Positions 47,211-57,640 are shown, numbered from the stretch's first letter. The stretch: DNA of 64,000 bases from Acidobacteriota bacterium (GCA_016715115.1 JADKBM010000013.1:1-64000); one strand, 5' to 3'. Notes: a model not told the origin generated them from the letters alone. Translations and numbers: made by a program.

Positions 47211-47238
47211 AAAAAAGGGCCGCGTCGAAACGCGGCCC
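47211..47238 (-). terminator. Rho-independent terminator of the second S8 protease gene
   Basis: On the minus strand: GGGCCGCGT, loop TTCG, ACGCGGCCC, then TTTTTT. A perfect 9-bp GC-rich stem with a UUCG tetraloop and a U run, 25 bp past the stop at 47264. Confidence 0.93.
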
Positions 47239-47263
47239 GCGAGCAGTGGGGGAGAATAAGTTG

Positions 47264-49789
47264 TCATTCCATATAAGGCGTGTCGTCGCCGTTGATCTCT
47301 ACGCCCGAGCTGGCCCAAACCATATCGCCCATCAGAACGCCGTCGCCCATCAGAACGCCGTCGCCCATCAGGACACCGTCACCGAAGACGACACCGTCAC
47401 CCATCAGCACACCGTCGCCCATCAGGACTCCCGACGAACAAAAAACCGTTCCGTTGCCGAGCGCGTTGCCGTTGCTTTTCAAGACGTTGTTGCCGGCACT
47501 CACGTCGGTCGTCAGATACGCGGCGTTCGGAGCGATCGTCGTTCCGCTGACGGTGAACGCCATGTCATCGAACGACCAGCCGTTGTCGTACCAACGCTGA
47601 TAATTCGAGATCAGAGCCGTGCCTTTTGCATAGTAGTGGTCGGTGACCACGCCCTGCGACCATTTCACCGTGCCGCCGCTAATCGTGCTCGTTGCCGTCG
47701 GAAGCGTCGCGCCAGTAGCGAGCATTGTCGTTCCGACGGCGACCGTCGGCTGGAATGTCAGATCGCTGCGGAATGTCTTCGCTAGTCTGATCGCACCTTC
47801 TACGTTCAATTGACCCGCGCCCTGCTCGAGCATATTCACACCGTTGAGCGGTTGTGCCGAGTATTGAAGGATCATCTTGACCATCGACGGCGTCAGCTTC
47901 GGGTTGACCTGAAGCAAGAGTGCGGCGGTTCCGGCGACGACCGGCGTCGACATCGACGTTCCGCTCAGATACATCATATCGTCGTTCGAGCCGGTGAAGT
48001 TAAGTGCTGTCGTTTGAAGCGACGGGGCAAGGGTCAGCAATAGACTCGGACTGCTGGCCGCCGAAATCAGTTTGTTGCCTGGGGCGACCAAATCGGGTTT
48101 GATGATGTGGTCATAGACCTTGGTTCCGCCGGCGATGTAATAGCTGCGGGTCGGCCCGTGAGAGCTGAACGTTCCCATAACGTCGTCACTGCGCGAGTCG
48201 GTTCCCATCGAATTCGATGCGCCGACGGTGATCGCCGTCGATTCATTACCCGGCGAATGGATCATTCCGTAGACTTTTTGCCCCTGCAGATTCATCCCGT
48301 TGTTTCCGGCCGCGGCGACCGTGACGATTCCGATCTGCGACAGTTCCCAGATCTTGTTCGTCACCGGATCGTTCAAATAGGAGTCGATTGCCGGCGTTCC
48401 GATACTGGCGTTGACAACGCGAATGTTGTAAGTCGCCCAGTTGACGCGGATCCATTCAAGCGCCGCCAAGAGATCGGATTGTTTTCCGAGTCCAAAACCG
48501 TTCAATACGCGCAGGTTGATCAACTTGGAGTTTGTCGCGATGCCCTTGTAGGCGCCGCTGTTGATCGAAGCGTTGCTCAATGCGAGGCCCGCGACGTGCG
48601 TCCCGTGGCCATTTGAGTCGGCGGTCGTCGTTTCACCGGTCACAAAGTTCTTTGAATAAACAACACGCGATGCTCCGCTCGCATCCTTGAATGCGTTGTG
48701 CGCTGTGAAAATTCCAGAATCCAAAACCGCGATGCCGATCGCCGAGCCGTCGAGCGTATAAGCTGGGCGTCCCGTCGTTGCCGGTTGTGATCGGACTAGC
48801 GTTGTTCCGGTCGTGACATCGACGTGTCCGCTTTTGATCATCTCCCGGTTGGGCGAAACGTAGTTGACACTGCCGCTGCTGGAAAGCGCATTAATCTCGT
48901 TCAGCGACATCGTCGCGACGAACGTGCTGCTCGCTCCGATCTGAACGGCGTTCGCAACGCCTTTCAATCGATCGGTCTTGGCCTGGACGATCACTTCAAC
49001 ACGCTTCTTGCCGCCGGTCGGATCTTTGGCCATCATTTCGCGGAGGTCCGGCGAGACATTGTCGCCGCGGAAGCGCGATGCTACCGACTTTTGAAGTTTG
49101 GCTGAAGAGGTTTCCGTCCGGTTTGCATCGCCGATCAGGATCGGAGTGAAGAACGCCGCAACATCTTCGCTTTCGACGTTTTCTTTGTAGGCATCCAGCG
49201 AACTGCCGCCGATAATGCGCACCTTTCCGCCTGCGAGCGCCGACGTCAACGAATCGCTGACTCGGGCGTTCCCGACAAAATTGGTCAGTTCGTCGACAAA
49301 GAGAATCGTATTGGCCTTGGATGCCATCAATTCGAGAAATATTCCGTCGAGTGTGCGCGAGATTTCCTGACCTGATCTGGACTTATCGAACAGCGAGTCG
49401 AGTTCGAGTTTGAGGACGCGCGTACCTCGCAGACCGTTTGCGTCTCTTTCGATGATGCGGGTCGCAAGAGCTTCCACGACGAGAATCTGATCCTTTCCGA
49501 CAGTATCGAGAATAACCGGCTGTCGAAGGTCGTCCATCGTGATTGATTTCGAAAGGCGATCGACCTCGACATCGAAATTCGAACTCGGTTTGAGTTCGCC
49601 CGACCTTGCCAGTTCGGTCAGATCCGTTGAATACCGAGCGAGCAAACCAGTCGATATCAGCGGTTGTTCCGTCGCCGACTGGGCGAAGACATTCATCGCG
49701 AACACGTTGGTCATTAAAAAAGACAACAACACAACGAGCGTGAACGCCTTTGTCGCAGGTCTGAGTTTTGCAGGCTGATTATTAAGCAT
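47264..49789 (-). CDS. Exported S8 subtilisin-like protease with ClpA/B-like AAA+ remnant (second copy)
   Basis: An 841-residue paralogue of the protease at 44457-47027, with the same order of parts: signal peptide (about 1-37), ClpB NBD1-like region (DLTELARSGEL, QPVILDTVGKDQI in place of Walker A, TILFVDELTNFVG at Walker B, VRIIGGSSLDAY at sensor 1), I9-like segment and S8 domain (GIAVLDSGIF, NGHGTHVAG, GTSMSTPVVAG). The tail has six hexapeptides of type VLMGDG and ends with a short acidic segment. The Walker A lysine is again Gln. It ends at a strong terminator, so each protease has its own transcript. Confidence 0.9.
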   Translation of the reverse strand: MLNNQPAKLRPATKAFTLVVLLSFLMTNVFAMNVFAQSATEQPLISTGLLARYSTDLTELARSGELKPSSNFDVEVDRLSKSITMDDLRQPVILDTVGKDQILVVEALATRIIERDANGLRGTRVLKLELDSLFDKSRSGQEISRTLDGIFLELMASKANTILFVDELTNFVGNARVSDSLTSALAGGKVRIIGGSSLDAYKENVESEDVAAFFTPILIGDANRTETSSAKLQKSVASRFRGDNVSPDLREMMAKDPTGGKKRVEVIVQAKTDRLKGVANAVQIGASSTFVATMSLNEINALSSSGSVNYVSPNREMIKSGHVDVTTGTTLVRSQPATTGRPAYTLDGSAIGIAVLDSGIFTAHNAFKDASGASRVVYSKNFVTGETTTADSNGHGTHVAGLALSNASINSGAYKGIATNSKLINLRVLNGFGLGKQSDLLAALEWIRVNWATYNIRVVNASIGTPAIDSYLNDPVTNKIWELSQIGIVTVAAAGNNGMNLQGQKVYGMIHSPGNESTAITVGASNSMGTDSRSDDVMGTFSSHGPTRSYYIAGGTKVYDHIIKPDLVAPGNKLISAASSPSLLLTLAPSLQTTALNFTGSNDDMMYLSGTSMSTPVVAGTAALLLQVNPKLTPSMVKMILQYSAQPLNGVNMLEQGAGQLNVEGAIRLAKTFRSDLTFQPTVAVGTTMLATGATLPTATSTISGGTVKWSQGVVTDHYYAKGTALISNYQRWYDNGWSFDDMAFTVSGTTIAPNAAYLTTDVSAGNNVLKSNGNALGNGTVFCSSGVLMGDGVLMGDGVVFGDGVLMGDGVLMGDGVLMGDMVWASSGVEINGDDTPYME
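47322..47430 (-). repeat. 18-bp coding repeat (hexapeptide VLMGDG) in second S8 protease
   Basis: Six 18-bp units encode VLMGDG, with VVFGDG and VLMGDM variants. Same place as the VLVSDG tail of the paralogue but different consensus, so each copy has been homogenised separately. Confidence 0.88.
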
Positions 49790-50127
49790 TTTCGTTCTAT
49801 CCTTTTATCGGAATTCGGAAGTCTCTTTTCTCCCGTTGTGGAATTTGTACGTCAAACTCCGCCATTTCTTTAACAAGCCGCGTGCCAAAACTTCTAAATT
49901 AAGTAATAGAACAAGTTACCGTGCATTTCGTAGACTTCGCCGTGATCTCATCGGTCAGAATGAGTGATTCCGACCGTTCACTTTGAACGAGGTCGGTCAG
50001 ATTCGAGGCTCAATTTGTCGAGGATGAAAGCGGATGAAAGAGCGGATGAAAGAACTGACAAACTCCGGATTTTTTGTTATAAATTTCAAAATGCTCAAAC
50101 TCAACTCACATAAAAAGGAAACTCACT
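49790..50127. other. Divergent region between S8 protease and comM
   Basis: Gene-free 338 bp between two divergent genes. The comM side holds a good promoter (50055-50083) and a GCGGATGAAAGA short repeat just before it (50029-50054). On the protease side I see a TTGACG but no matching -10. Confidence 0.6.
50055..50083 (+). promoter_or_regulatory. Probable sigma-70 type promoter of comM
   Basis: CTGACA at 50055-50060 and TATAAA at 50078-50083 with 17-bp spacing, about 45 bp before the ATG at 50128. AAGGAAA provides the ribosome site. Confidence 0.6.
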
Positions 50128-51696
50128 ATGCTCTTTCATACTCAATCAGCGGCGGTCTATGGGATCGACGCGCTTATCGTTGACATCGAGGTCAATCTAA
50201 CTCTTCCGAAAGGTGAAAATGACACGACTCCGAACGTTCTGATCGTCGGACTGCCCGATACGGCGATACGTGAATCGCGCGAACGGATCCGGGCGGCGAT
50301 CGTCAACAGTTCGTTCTTCTTTCCGTATCACAAAATGACAGTGAACCTGGCGCCGGCCGACGTGCGCAAGGTCGGAGCGAGCTTCGACCTGCCGATCGCG
50401 CTCGCAATCCTCGGCGCGAACGGCGATCTCGGCAAAGGTGCGGCGCTCACGGATACGCTAAGCATCGGCGAACTCTCGCTCGACGGCCGGATTCGCCCGG
50501 TGCGCGGCGCGCTTTCGATCGCGTTGCGCTGCCGCGAGAACGGTCTACGGAATCTGATCCTGCCCGAAGAGAATGCGACGGAAGCGGCCGTCGTCAGCGG
50601 CATCAGCGTCTTTCCGGCCCGCGACCTTCGACAGGCGGTGGAGATCGCCCGTGGGATCGATTCCGGGCGCGAAACCGAAGTTCAGCCCTTGAAACCCGAC
50701 ATCGAACAATTGATCAACGACGCCGGAAAGTATCGCGTCGACTTCTCCGAGGTACGGGGACAGACGTCGGCCAAACGCGCGCTCGAGGTCGCGAGCGCGG
50801 GCGGCCATAACATTCTGATGATCGGTTCGCCCGGGTCCGGAAAGACGATGCTCGCGAAGCGCCTGCCGACGATACTTCCGCCGCTCGAGTTCGAGGAAGC
50901 GCTCGAGATCACGAAGATCCACTCGGTCGTCGGCTTGACAGGGAAATCCGGACTGATCACCGACCGGCCGTTCAAGAACCCGCATCACACGGTCTCGCAG
51001 GCGGGACTGATCGGCGGCGGGTCGATCCCCCGGCCCGGTGAGGTCAGCCTCGCGCATCTCGGAGTTTTGTTTCTGGATGAACTCCCGGAATTCGAACGCA
51101 ACGTTCTCGAAGTTCTCCGGCAGCCGATGGAAGACAAGCAGGTCACGATCTCGCGCGCTTCGACAAGTTTGACCTTTCCTTCGAACTTTATGCTCGTCGC
51201 GTCGATGAACCCGTGCCCGTGCGGTTACTTCGGTTCTAATCGCGAGTGCAAATGCTCTCCGATCTTCATTCAAAGGTACGTCGGACGGATCTCGGGACCG
51301 CTGATGGACCGCATCGATATCCATATCGACGTTCCGGCGGTCAACTTCAAGGAGCTTCGCGGCAAGGGCGTCGCGCCGGGCGAGCCGTCGGAGTCGATCC
51401 GCAAACGCGTCATCGCGGCCCGGCGGATCCAGATCGAACGCCTCGCCGGCGAGTCGGTTTTTTCGAATTCGGCAATGTCGTCGGCTATGATCCGCAAACA
51501 TTGCTCTCTCGACAACGAAAGCGAGGGTCTGCTGGAGCGCGCAATGCTCAAGCAAGGACTTTCCGCCCGCGCTCACGACCGCATACTCAAAGTGGCCCGC
51601 ACGATCGCCGATCTCGAGGCGAGTCAGAATATAAAACCAGACCACATTTCGGAGGCGATCAACTACAGATCGTTGGACCGAAATTACTGGACGTGA
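50128..51696 (+). CDS. comM: YifB/ComM family Mg-chelatase-like AAA ATPase
   Basis: A 522-residue protein of normal ComM length. The N-terminal Lon-protease-like domain (to about 170) is followed by the AAA+ Mg-chelatase domain with Walker A GSPGSGKT (233-240), Walker B LGVLFLDELPEF, and the Cys-rich segment MNPCPCGYFGSNRECKC (shown short as NPCPCGYF). The C-terminal chelatase lid follows. ComM is a hexameric helicase that extends branch migration during natural transformation. A 7-bp repeat array begins at its stop codon. Confidence 0.95.
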   Translation: MLFHTQSAAVYGIDALIVDIEVNLTLPKGENDTTPNVLIVGLPDTAIRESRERIRAAIVNSSFFFPYHKMTVNLAPADVRKVGASFDLPIALAILGANGDLGKGAALTDTLSIGELSLDGRIRPVRGALSIALRCRENGLRNLILPEENATEAAVVSGISVFPARDLRQAVEIARGIDSGRETEVQPLKPDIEQLINDAGKYRVDFSEVRGQTSAKRALEVASAGGHNILMIGSPGSGKTMLAKRLPTILPPLEFEEALEITKIHSVVGLTGKSGLITDRPFKNPHHTVSQAGLIGGGSIPRPGEVSLAHLGVLFLDELPEFERNVLEVLRQPMEDKQVTISRASTSLTFPSNFMLVASMNPCPCGYFGSNRECKCSPIFIQRYVGRISGPLMDRIDIHIDVPAVNFKELRGKGVAPGEPSESIRKRVIAARRIQIERLAGESVFSNSAMSSAMIRKHCSLDNESEGLLERAMLKQGLSARAHDRILKVARTIADLEASQNIKPDHISEAINYRSLDRNYWT

Positions 51697-51812
51697 AGGG
51701 AAAAGGGAAAAGGGGAAAGGCAGAAGGCAAAGGGCAAAAGGGAAAAGGGAAAAAGGGAAAAGGGAAAAGGCAGAAGGCAAAGGGAAAAGGGAAAAGGGAA
51801 AAAGGGAAGATT
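51695..51812. repeat. Purine 7-bp array, left side of four-helix-bundle gene
   Basis: Polypurine repeats built on GGGAAAA (also GGCAGAA, GGCAAAG) begin at the comM stop and end 29 bp before the small gene at 51842. Its inverted partner is at 52285-52447. Confidence 0.9.
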
Positions 51813-51841
51813 TAGATAAATACAAACTGGGGGATTTTTAG

Positions 51842-52255
51842 ATGGACGAATATCAATTGCAACTTAGAATTCAAGATCGGGGTGGCGCAAGTGCTGATAT
51901 CCGAGAAAGGTCGTACCAATTCGCGGCTGACATCGTTCGGCTATGCCGGTATTTGGAAAAAACTTCTGAGGTTCCGCGAGCCGTGACCAATCAGTTGCTC
52001 AGGGCGGGAACCTCCATCGGCGCAAACCTTGAGGAGGCTCAAGCCGGCCAAAGCAAATCCGACTTCGTTCACAAAAACTCAATCTCCTTAAAAGAAGCAA
52101 GAGAGTCGCGGTATTGGCTCCGCTTGATTTTGGAAACCGCTGATTTTCAAGGTCGGGTTAAAACAAGTGTCGAGAGGTTGCGAGACGAGTTTTGGGAACT
52201 CGCGCTGATTATCGGAAAAATCATCGTTAATGCGAAACAACGGTCATCCAGTTGA
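51842..52255 (+). CDS. Four-helix-bundle protein (23S rRNA intervening-sequence family)
   Basis: A 137-residue helical protein of the TIGR02436-type four-helix bundle: RSYQFAADIVRLC, VTNQLLRAGTSIGANLEEA and ARESRYWLRLIL are the family blocks. GGGGGA lies before the ATG. Members occur inside 23S rRNA insertions and as stand-alone genes; their function is not settled. Here the gene is bracketed by inverted 7-bp arrays, an arrangement that elsewhere in this window surrounds only non-coding cores. Confidence 0.88.
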   Translation: MDEYQLQLRIQDRGGASADIRERSYQFAADIVRLCRYLEKTSEVPRAVTNQLLRAGTSIGANLEEAQAGQSKSDFVHKNSISLKEARESRYWLRLILETADFQGRVKTSVERLRDEFWELALIIGKIIVNAKQRSSS

Positions 52256-52284
52256 CCATCGGTCTCGCCTTCAACTAATCCCGA

Positions 52285-52447
52285 TTGCCTTTTGCCCTTT
52301 GCCTTTTAACTTTCGCCTTTTCCCTTTTCCCTTTTCCCCTTTGCCCTTTGCCTTTTCCCTTTTGCCCTTTGCCTTTTAACTTTCGCCTTTTCCCTTTTGC
52401 CCTTTGCCCTTCAACTTTTCCCTTTTCCCTTTTCCCTTTTGCCTTGC
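52285..52447. repeat. Pyrimidine 7-bp array, right side of four-helix-bundle gene
   Basis: Repeats CCCTTTT/GCCTTTT/GCCCTTT, the reverse complement of the array at 51695-51812. Its right end is coding: it forms the last codons of ccoI on the minus strand (stop at 52411). Confidence 0.9.
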
Positions 52448-54921
52448 GACAGCCGCATCGAATTCCCGATGACCGAAAAACTCGACAGGAACATCGCGCC
52501 GGCGGCGGCGATCGGGTTCAGGATTCCCGTGATGGCGAGGCTCATTCCGAGCGTGTTGTAGAAGAAAGCCCAGAAAAGGTTCTGGCGTACGATGCGGCGC
52601 GTTTTTGCGGACAGATCGAAAACATCGAGCATTTTGCGGAGTGAATCGCCCATCAAAACAATGTCCGCCGCCTTCATTGCGATGTCCGTCCCTGAGCCCA
52701 TCGCGATGCCGAGATCGGCCTGGGCAAGCGCCGGTGCGTCATTGATTCCGTCGCCGATCATCGCCACTTTCAATCCCTTCGACTGCAATTGCTCGACCGC
52801 GCGGGTCTTGTCTTCGGGCAACGCGCCGGCCTGAAAATCGTCGGCACCGACCTCGCGCGCGACAAAAGCCGTCGTCGCGGCAGCGTCTCCCGAGACGATT
52901 ATCGAACGGACGCCGCGTTTCTTGAGTTCGGCGACGAGCATTTTCGCCTCCGGTTTGATTGTATCGCCAAACGCGAGCGCGCCCGCGACCTCGGCGTTCG
53001 CGCCGAAATAAGCTACGGTTCGGCCAGCCGATTCCCAGGCGTCGGCTTTCTCCCTCAAGTTCGCGGGCAATTTCAATCCAAGATCTGCCAAGAGCCGTTC
53101 ATTTCCAACGAAAACCTCGGCGTCGCCGACGCGGCCGATTATGCCGGATCCTTTGCGAATATCAATGTCGGAAGCGTCGCCAATGGCCGTTGAACTGTTC
53201 TCCGCAAAAGCGACGACGGCCTTGCTGAGCGGATGTTCGGAAAATCGTTCGAGCGCGGCAATGAGCGGCAGAAACTCAGTCTCAAATCGCGGCGGCGCGA
53301 TCGAAAGGCCTGTTGAATCTGCGGTTGCCGCAACCGATCCTTCCGCCGCGAGCATATGATCGACGAGATCGAAGCGGCCTTCGGTGATCGTTCCGGTCTT
53401 ATCAAAGACAACCGCATCGAGGGTCCGGATCTTTTCGAGGACGCTGCTGTCGCTGACCAGGATCCCGTTTCGCGAAGCCGTCCCGACCGCCGCCGTGATC
53501 GCCAGGGGCGTCGCAAGTCCGAGTGCGCAGGGACAGGCGATGACGAGGATCGTGATCGCGCGCATCAGCGCTTCGTCGACGCTCGTGAAACCGAAGCCGA
53601 AACAGATCGCAAAGGTCAGGATCGCGACGAGTATCACGCTCGGAACGAAAACCCGCGAGACCTTATCGACGGTGCGTTCGAGATCCGAACGGCTGCTGAC
53701 GGCGCTTTCGACAAGCGAGATGATCTGCGCTAGCGTCGTGTCCGGCCCGACCTTTGTCGCGCGGACGCGAAGGACGTTTCCGACGTTGAGACTGCCCGAA
53801 ACGACCGCGCTGCCGAGAGACTTGGAGATCGGATTCGATTCGCCGGTGAGCAACGATTCGTCTGCGTGGGATTCGCCGTCGGTGACGATCCCGTCGGCCG
53901 GAACGCGCTCACCGGCTTTGACGACGAAAATATCTGATTCGCTGAGCGCGTCGATCGAGACGAAGCGCTCGGCGCCATCGTTGAAGAGCCTGACTTTTTT
54001 CGGCATCAATCGATACAGCATCGATATCGCGCGGGTTGTTCGCTCTTTCGCGCCCTTTTCCATCATCTTGCCGAGCAGGACGAGCGTTACGATGGCCGCG
54101 GCGGTATCGAAATAGACGAGCGTTTCACCGCGAAACGCCTGGATCGAGCTGTAAATATATGCTGCCAGAATTCCGGTGGCGAGCAGCGTTTCCATTCGGA
54201 TCGTTTTGTTCAGAAGCCCAGTCCACGCCAGATTCAGAATCGGTTTTGCGGAGTAGAAGATGACGGGCGCCCCGAGAATCATCAGGATAAACGGAAAAAG
54301 AAAGCGGACGCTCGGCGAGATCTCCTGAAAATAGCCGACGTACAGCGGAACGCTGAGCGTCATAATGTTCAGCCAAAGGAACCCGGCGACGCCGATGCGC
54401 AGGACGAGGTCGCGTTTTTCGGCGCTCGCGCGCTCGTTGTCAGGATCGAACTCGCTCGCGGTGTAGCCAAGTTGCTCGATGCGGGAACGAATGCGTTCCG
54501 GCGGAAGGTATTGCGGACAGTACTTGACCTTGACGAGGTCGGAGGCGAAGAACGCGTCGGCGGAAACGACGCCCCGTTCGCGCCGCAGACTGTGTTCGAT
54601 GAGCCAGGAACACGCCGAGCACCACATTCCGGAAACGTGAAGCAGCGTCTCTTTGGTTGGCGCGTCATCAGGAATCTTGTTTTCGGGTTCGGATTCTTCG
54701 CGGTTCGAGATCAGCCCGAGCGCGAGGCTCTTCTTGAAGACATCGCTGTCGCGCAGATCCTGACCACTCGCGACGACGCCGCTTTCGAGCAGAATAGTGT
54801 AGACGTTGAGGCAGCCGAGACAGCAAAACTCTTTCGGTCCGTCATCGAAATTCTGCTCGAACGGATGCCGCCCGACGCTCAGACCGCACAGATCGCACTG
54901 ATTTTCGCCGTTTGAGACCAT
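52411..54921 (-). CDS. ccoI: CcoI/FixI-type heavy-metal P-type ATPase
   Basis: An 836-residue P1B-type ATPase. An N-terminal Cys-rich domain (CDLCGLSVG, FCCLGCLNVY) typical of CcoI/FixI precedes an HMA domain (GMWCSACSW). About eight transmembrane helices carry the CPC motif (IACPCALGLATP); the phosphorylation site is DKTGT and the hinge GDGINDAPAL. It moves copper for the cbb3 oxidase whose genes lie upstream. The last about 10 residues (GKREKGKGKS) are encoded by a 7-bp repeat array and replace the normal end. Confidence 0.93.
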   Translation of the reverse strand: MVSNGENQCDLCGLSVGRHPFEQNFDDGPKEFCCLGCLNVYTILLESGVVASGQDLRDSDVFKKSLALGLISNREESEPENKIPDDAPTKETLLHVSGMWCSACSWLIEHSLRRERGVVSADAFFASDLVKVKYCPQYLPPERIRSRIEQLGYTASEFDPDNERASAEKRDLVLRIGVAGFLWLNIMTLSVPLYVGYFQEISPSVRFLFPFILMILGAPVIFYSAKPILNLAWTGLLNKTIRMETLLATGILAAYIYSSIQAFRGETLVYFDTAAAIVTLVLLGKMMEKGAKERTTRAISMLYRLMPKKVRLFNDGAERFVSIDALSESDIFVVKAGERVPADGIVTDGESHADESLLTGESNPISKSLGSAVVSGSLNVGNVLRVRATKVGPDTTLAQIISLVESAVSSRSDLERTVDKVSRVFVPSVILVAILTFAICFGFGFTSVDEALMRAITILVIACPCALGLATPLAITAAVGTASRNGILVSDSSVLEKIRTLDAVVFDKTGTITEGRFDLVDHMLAAEGSVAATADSTGLSIAPPRFETEFLPLIAALERFSEHPLSKAVVAFAENSSTAIGDASDIDIRKGSGIIGRVGDAEVFVGNERLLADLGLKLPANLREKADAWESAGRTVAYFGANAEVAGALAFGDTIKPEAKMLVAELKKRGVRSIIVSGDAAATTAFVAREVGADDFQAGALPEDKTRAVEQLQSKGLKVAMIGDGINDAPALAQADLGIAMGSGTDIAMKAADIVLMGDSLRKMLDVFDLSAKTRRIVRQNLFWAFFYNTLGMSLAITGILNPIAAAGAMFLSSFSVIGNSMRLSQGKREKGKGKS

Positions 54922-55058
54922 AGGTTCAGAGGAAGTCCGGTTTCGTTCGATTTGTTGCAGCTTCGTGGATCATTGTTCGCAGGGAATCGCGAAGCCGCAG
55001 GAACCCGCGCGAACCGTGGCGGGAATTCCGACTGACTCCCATACGTCAATCAAGATAC

Positions 55059-55241
55059 TTAAGAACCGCTTTGCGTGTATTTTGGCTGTCCCTTTTCGTC
55101 AAGCAGGATCGGATTCGCGCGCTTCGCGATTACATAGACTCCGATCATGATCGCGATGAACAAAATAAAGATGGCAGCGAGGACGATCTGCAGAATGTGA
55201 CCCTGCCGCTCGCTCCAAAAACTAACGATTTTTGCTTTCAT
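55059..55241 (-). CDS. Small single-helix membrane protein in the cbb3 operon
   Basis: A 60-residue protein from the ATG at 55241, between ccoG and ccoI on the same strand. It has a basic start (KAKIVSFWSERQGH), one transmembrane helix (ILQIVLAAIFILFIAIMIGVYV, core ILFIAIMIGVYV) and a short polar tail (RANPILLDEKG). I do not recognise the family; the place in the operon suggests an assembly or small subunit, like CcoS or CcoH, but it matches neither well. Confidence 0.65.
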   Translation of the reverse strand: MKAKIVSFWSERQGHILQIVLAAIFILFIAIMIGVYVIAKRANPILLDEKGQPKYTQSGS

Positions 55242-55378
55242 AAGATTCAAATTCCGTATTCACAATAGCCGCCGATCCGCCGAAAATCAATGACTCTCAA
55301 GACTCGCGCTCTGGCGGGAAAACACAACTGCCGCCGCAGTTACAGTTTATGAACGCAAGCGGCCCGCCGCAAATCCGC

Positions 55379-56716
<1,338 letters not shown>

Positions 56717-56717
56717 A

Positions 56718-56773
56718 AAGTTCGGAGTTCCGCCTTCAGGCGGCCCAAGTTCGGAGTTCCGCCTTCAGGCGGC
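56718..56773. repeat. Tandem hairpin repeat upstream of ccoG
   Basis: Two 27-bp copies (56718-56744, 56747-56773), each containing the hairpin CCGCCT-TC-AGGCGG. They occupy the space just before the ccoG start on the minus strand. Confidence 0.88.
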
Positions 56774-56795
56774 GCTCCAAGCTAAATCAAGGAAA

Positions 56796-57515
56796 TCAGC
56801 GATGGCAGGCCGGAACTTCTTCATTCGCGACCGGCGCCTTCATCATCGGCATCACGCCGCGCGAAACCATAAACAGTCCCAAAAGAAGAACGCTCACGGC
56901 AGCGAATCGGCTTCCCCAACGGCTGAGTTTGATGCTGAAGGCCGAAGAGAAGATTCCGATGCCAAGGAGCGAGGCTGCGGTTCCGAGTCCGAATGCCATC
57001 ATAGTAACAGCTCCTGCAAACGCCGTGCCTGTTGCCAGCGATTTCAACAAGGCGGCATAAATAAGTCCGCAGGGAAGGAATCCGAGCATTATACCGAGCG
57101 GGAATTTGCTGCCGATGGCGGTCGACGAAAAGAGTTTTGATAGCGGACGCAACAGACGCGAGGTATAGAGCAACGGATTGAGCTTTTGGAGCCTTTTGCT
57201 TGGGATCAGGTCGAGCATTATGACGCCGGCGATGACCATTAGGCCGCCCGCGACGATCGCCGCGACGTTCTCAATTCCGGCCAATTGACCAACAAACCCG
57301 ACGGTTCCGCCGGCGAGTCCGGCCAGCGCTCCGAGCAGTGCATATGTCAGGATCCGGCCGGCGTTGTACAACAGATGCGCCAGAATCTGTTCCGGGAATC
57401 GCTTTGATCCGAGCGGCAGGCTATAGGATAAAACGATCGGCCCGCACATCGAAACACAGTGCAGACTGCTGACCAACCCGAGCGCGAAAATAACGTAAAG
57501 CTCCCAAACGTTCAT
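56796..57515 (-). CDS. TauE/SafE (UreH-like) membrane protein
   Basis: A 239-residue protein with about six transmembrane helices, the metal-binding-like start SLHCVSMCGP and the mid motif GFLPCGLIY. This is the sulfite-exporter/urease-accessory-like family often found in cbb3 clusters, where it is thought to help metal handling or assembly (CcoH-like place). The start at 57515 has no strong ribosome site; a 7-bp repeat array lies between it and the upstream gene. Confidence 0.85.
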   Translation of the reverse strand: MNVWELYVIFALGLVSSLHCVSMCGPIVLSYSLPLGSKRFPEQILAHLLYNAGRILTYALLGALAGLAGGTVGFVGQLAGIENVAAIVAGGLMVIAGVIMLDLIPSKRLQKLNPLLYTSRLLRPLSKLFSSTAIGSKFPLGIMLGFLPCGLIYAALLKSLATGTAFAGAVTMMAFGLGTAASLLGIGIFSSAFSIKLSRWGSRFAAVSVLLLGLFMVSRGVMPMMKAPVANEEVPACHR

Positions 57516-57544
57516 TGTAATCGGACCGCATAACTGCGAAAAAC

Positions 57545-57640
57545 TTCGCAGTCTGCACAGTGCAAAGTGCAGAGTGCAGAGTGCAGAATGTGACGGCCGA
57601 GCCGCTATGCACTATCAACTATGCACTGTTGTACTTGATC
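57545..57640. repeat. 7-bp array at the end of the FeS/FAD oxidoreductase gene
   Basis: AGTGCAG units (57557-57590), a core GTGACGGCCGAG and TATGCACT units (57603-57626), the same layout as 40682-40826. The TAG of the oxidoreductase (57621-57619) lies in a TATGCACT unit. Confidence 0.85.
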
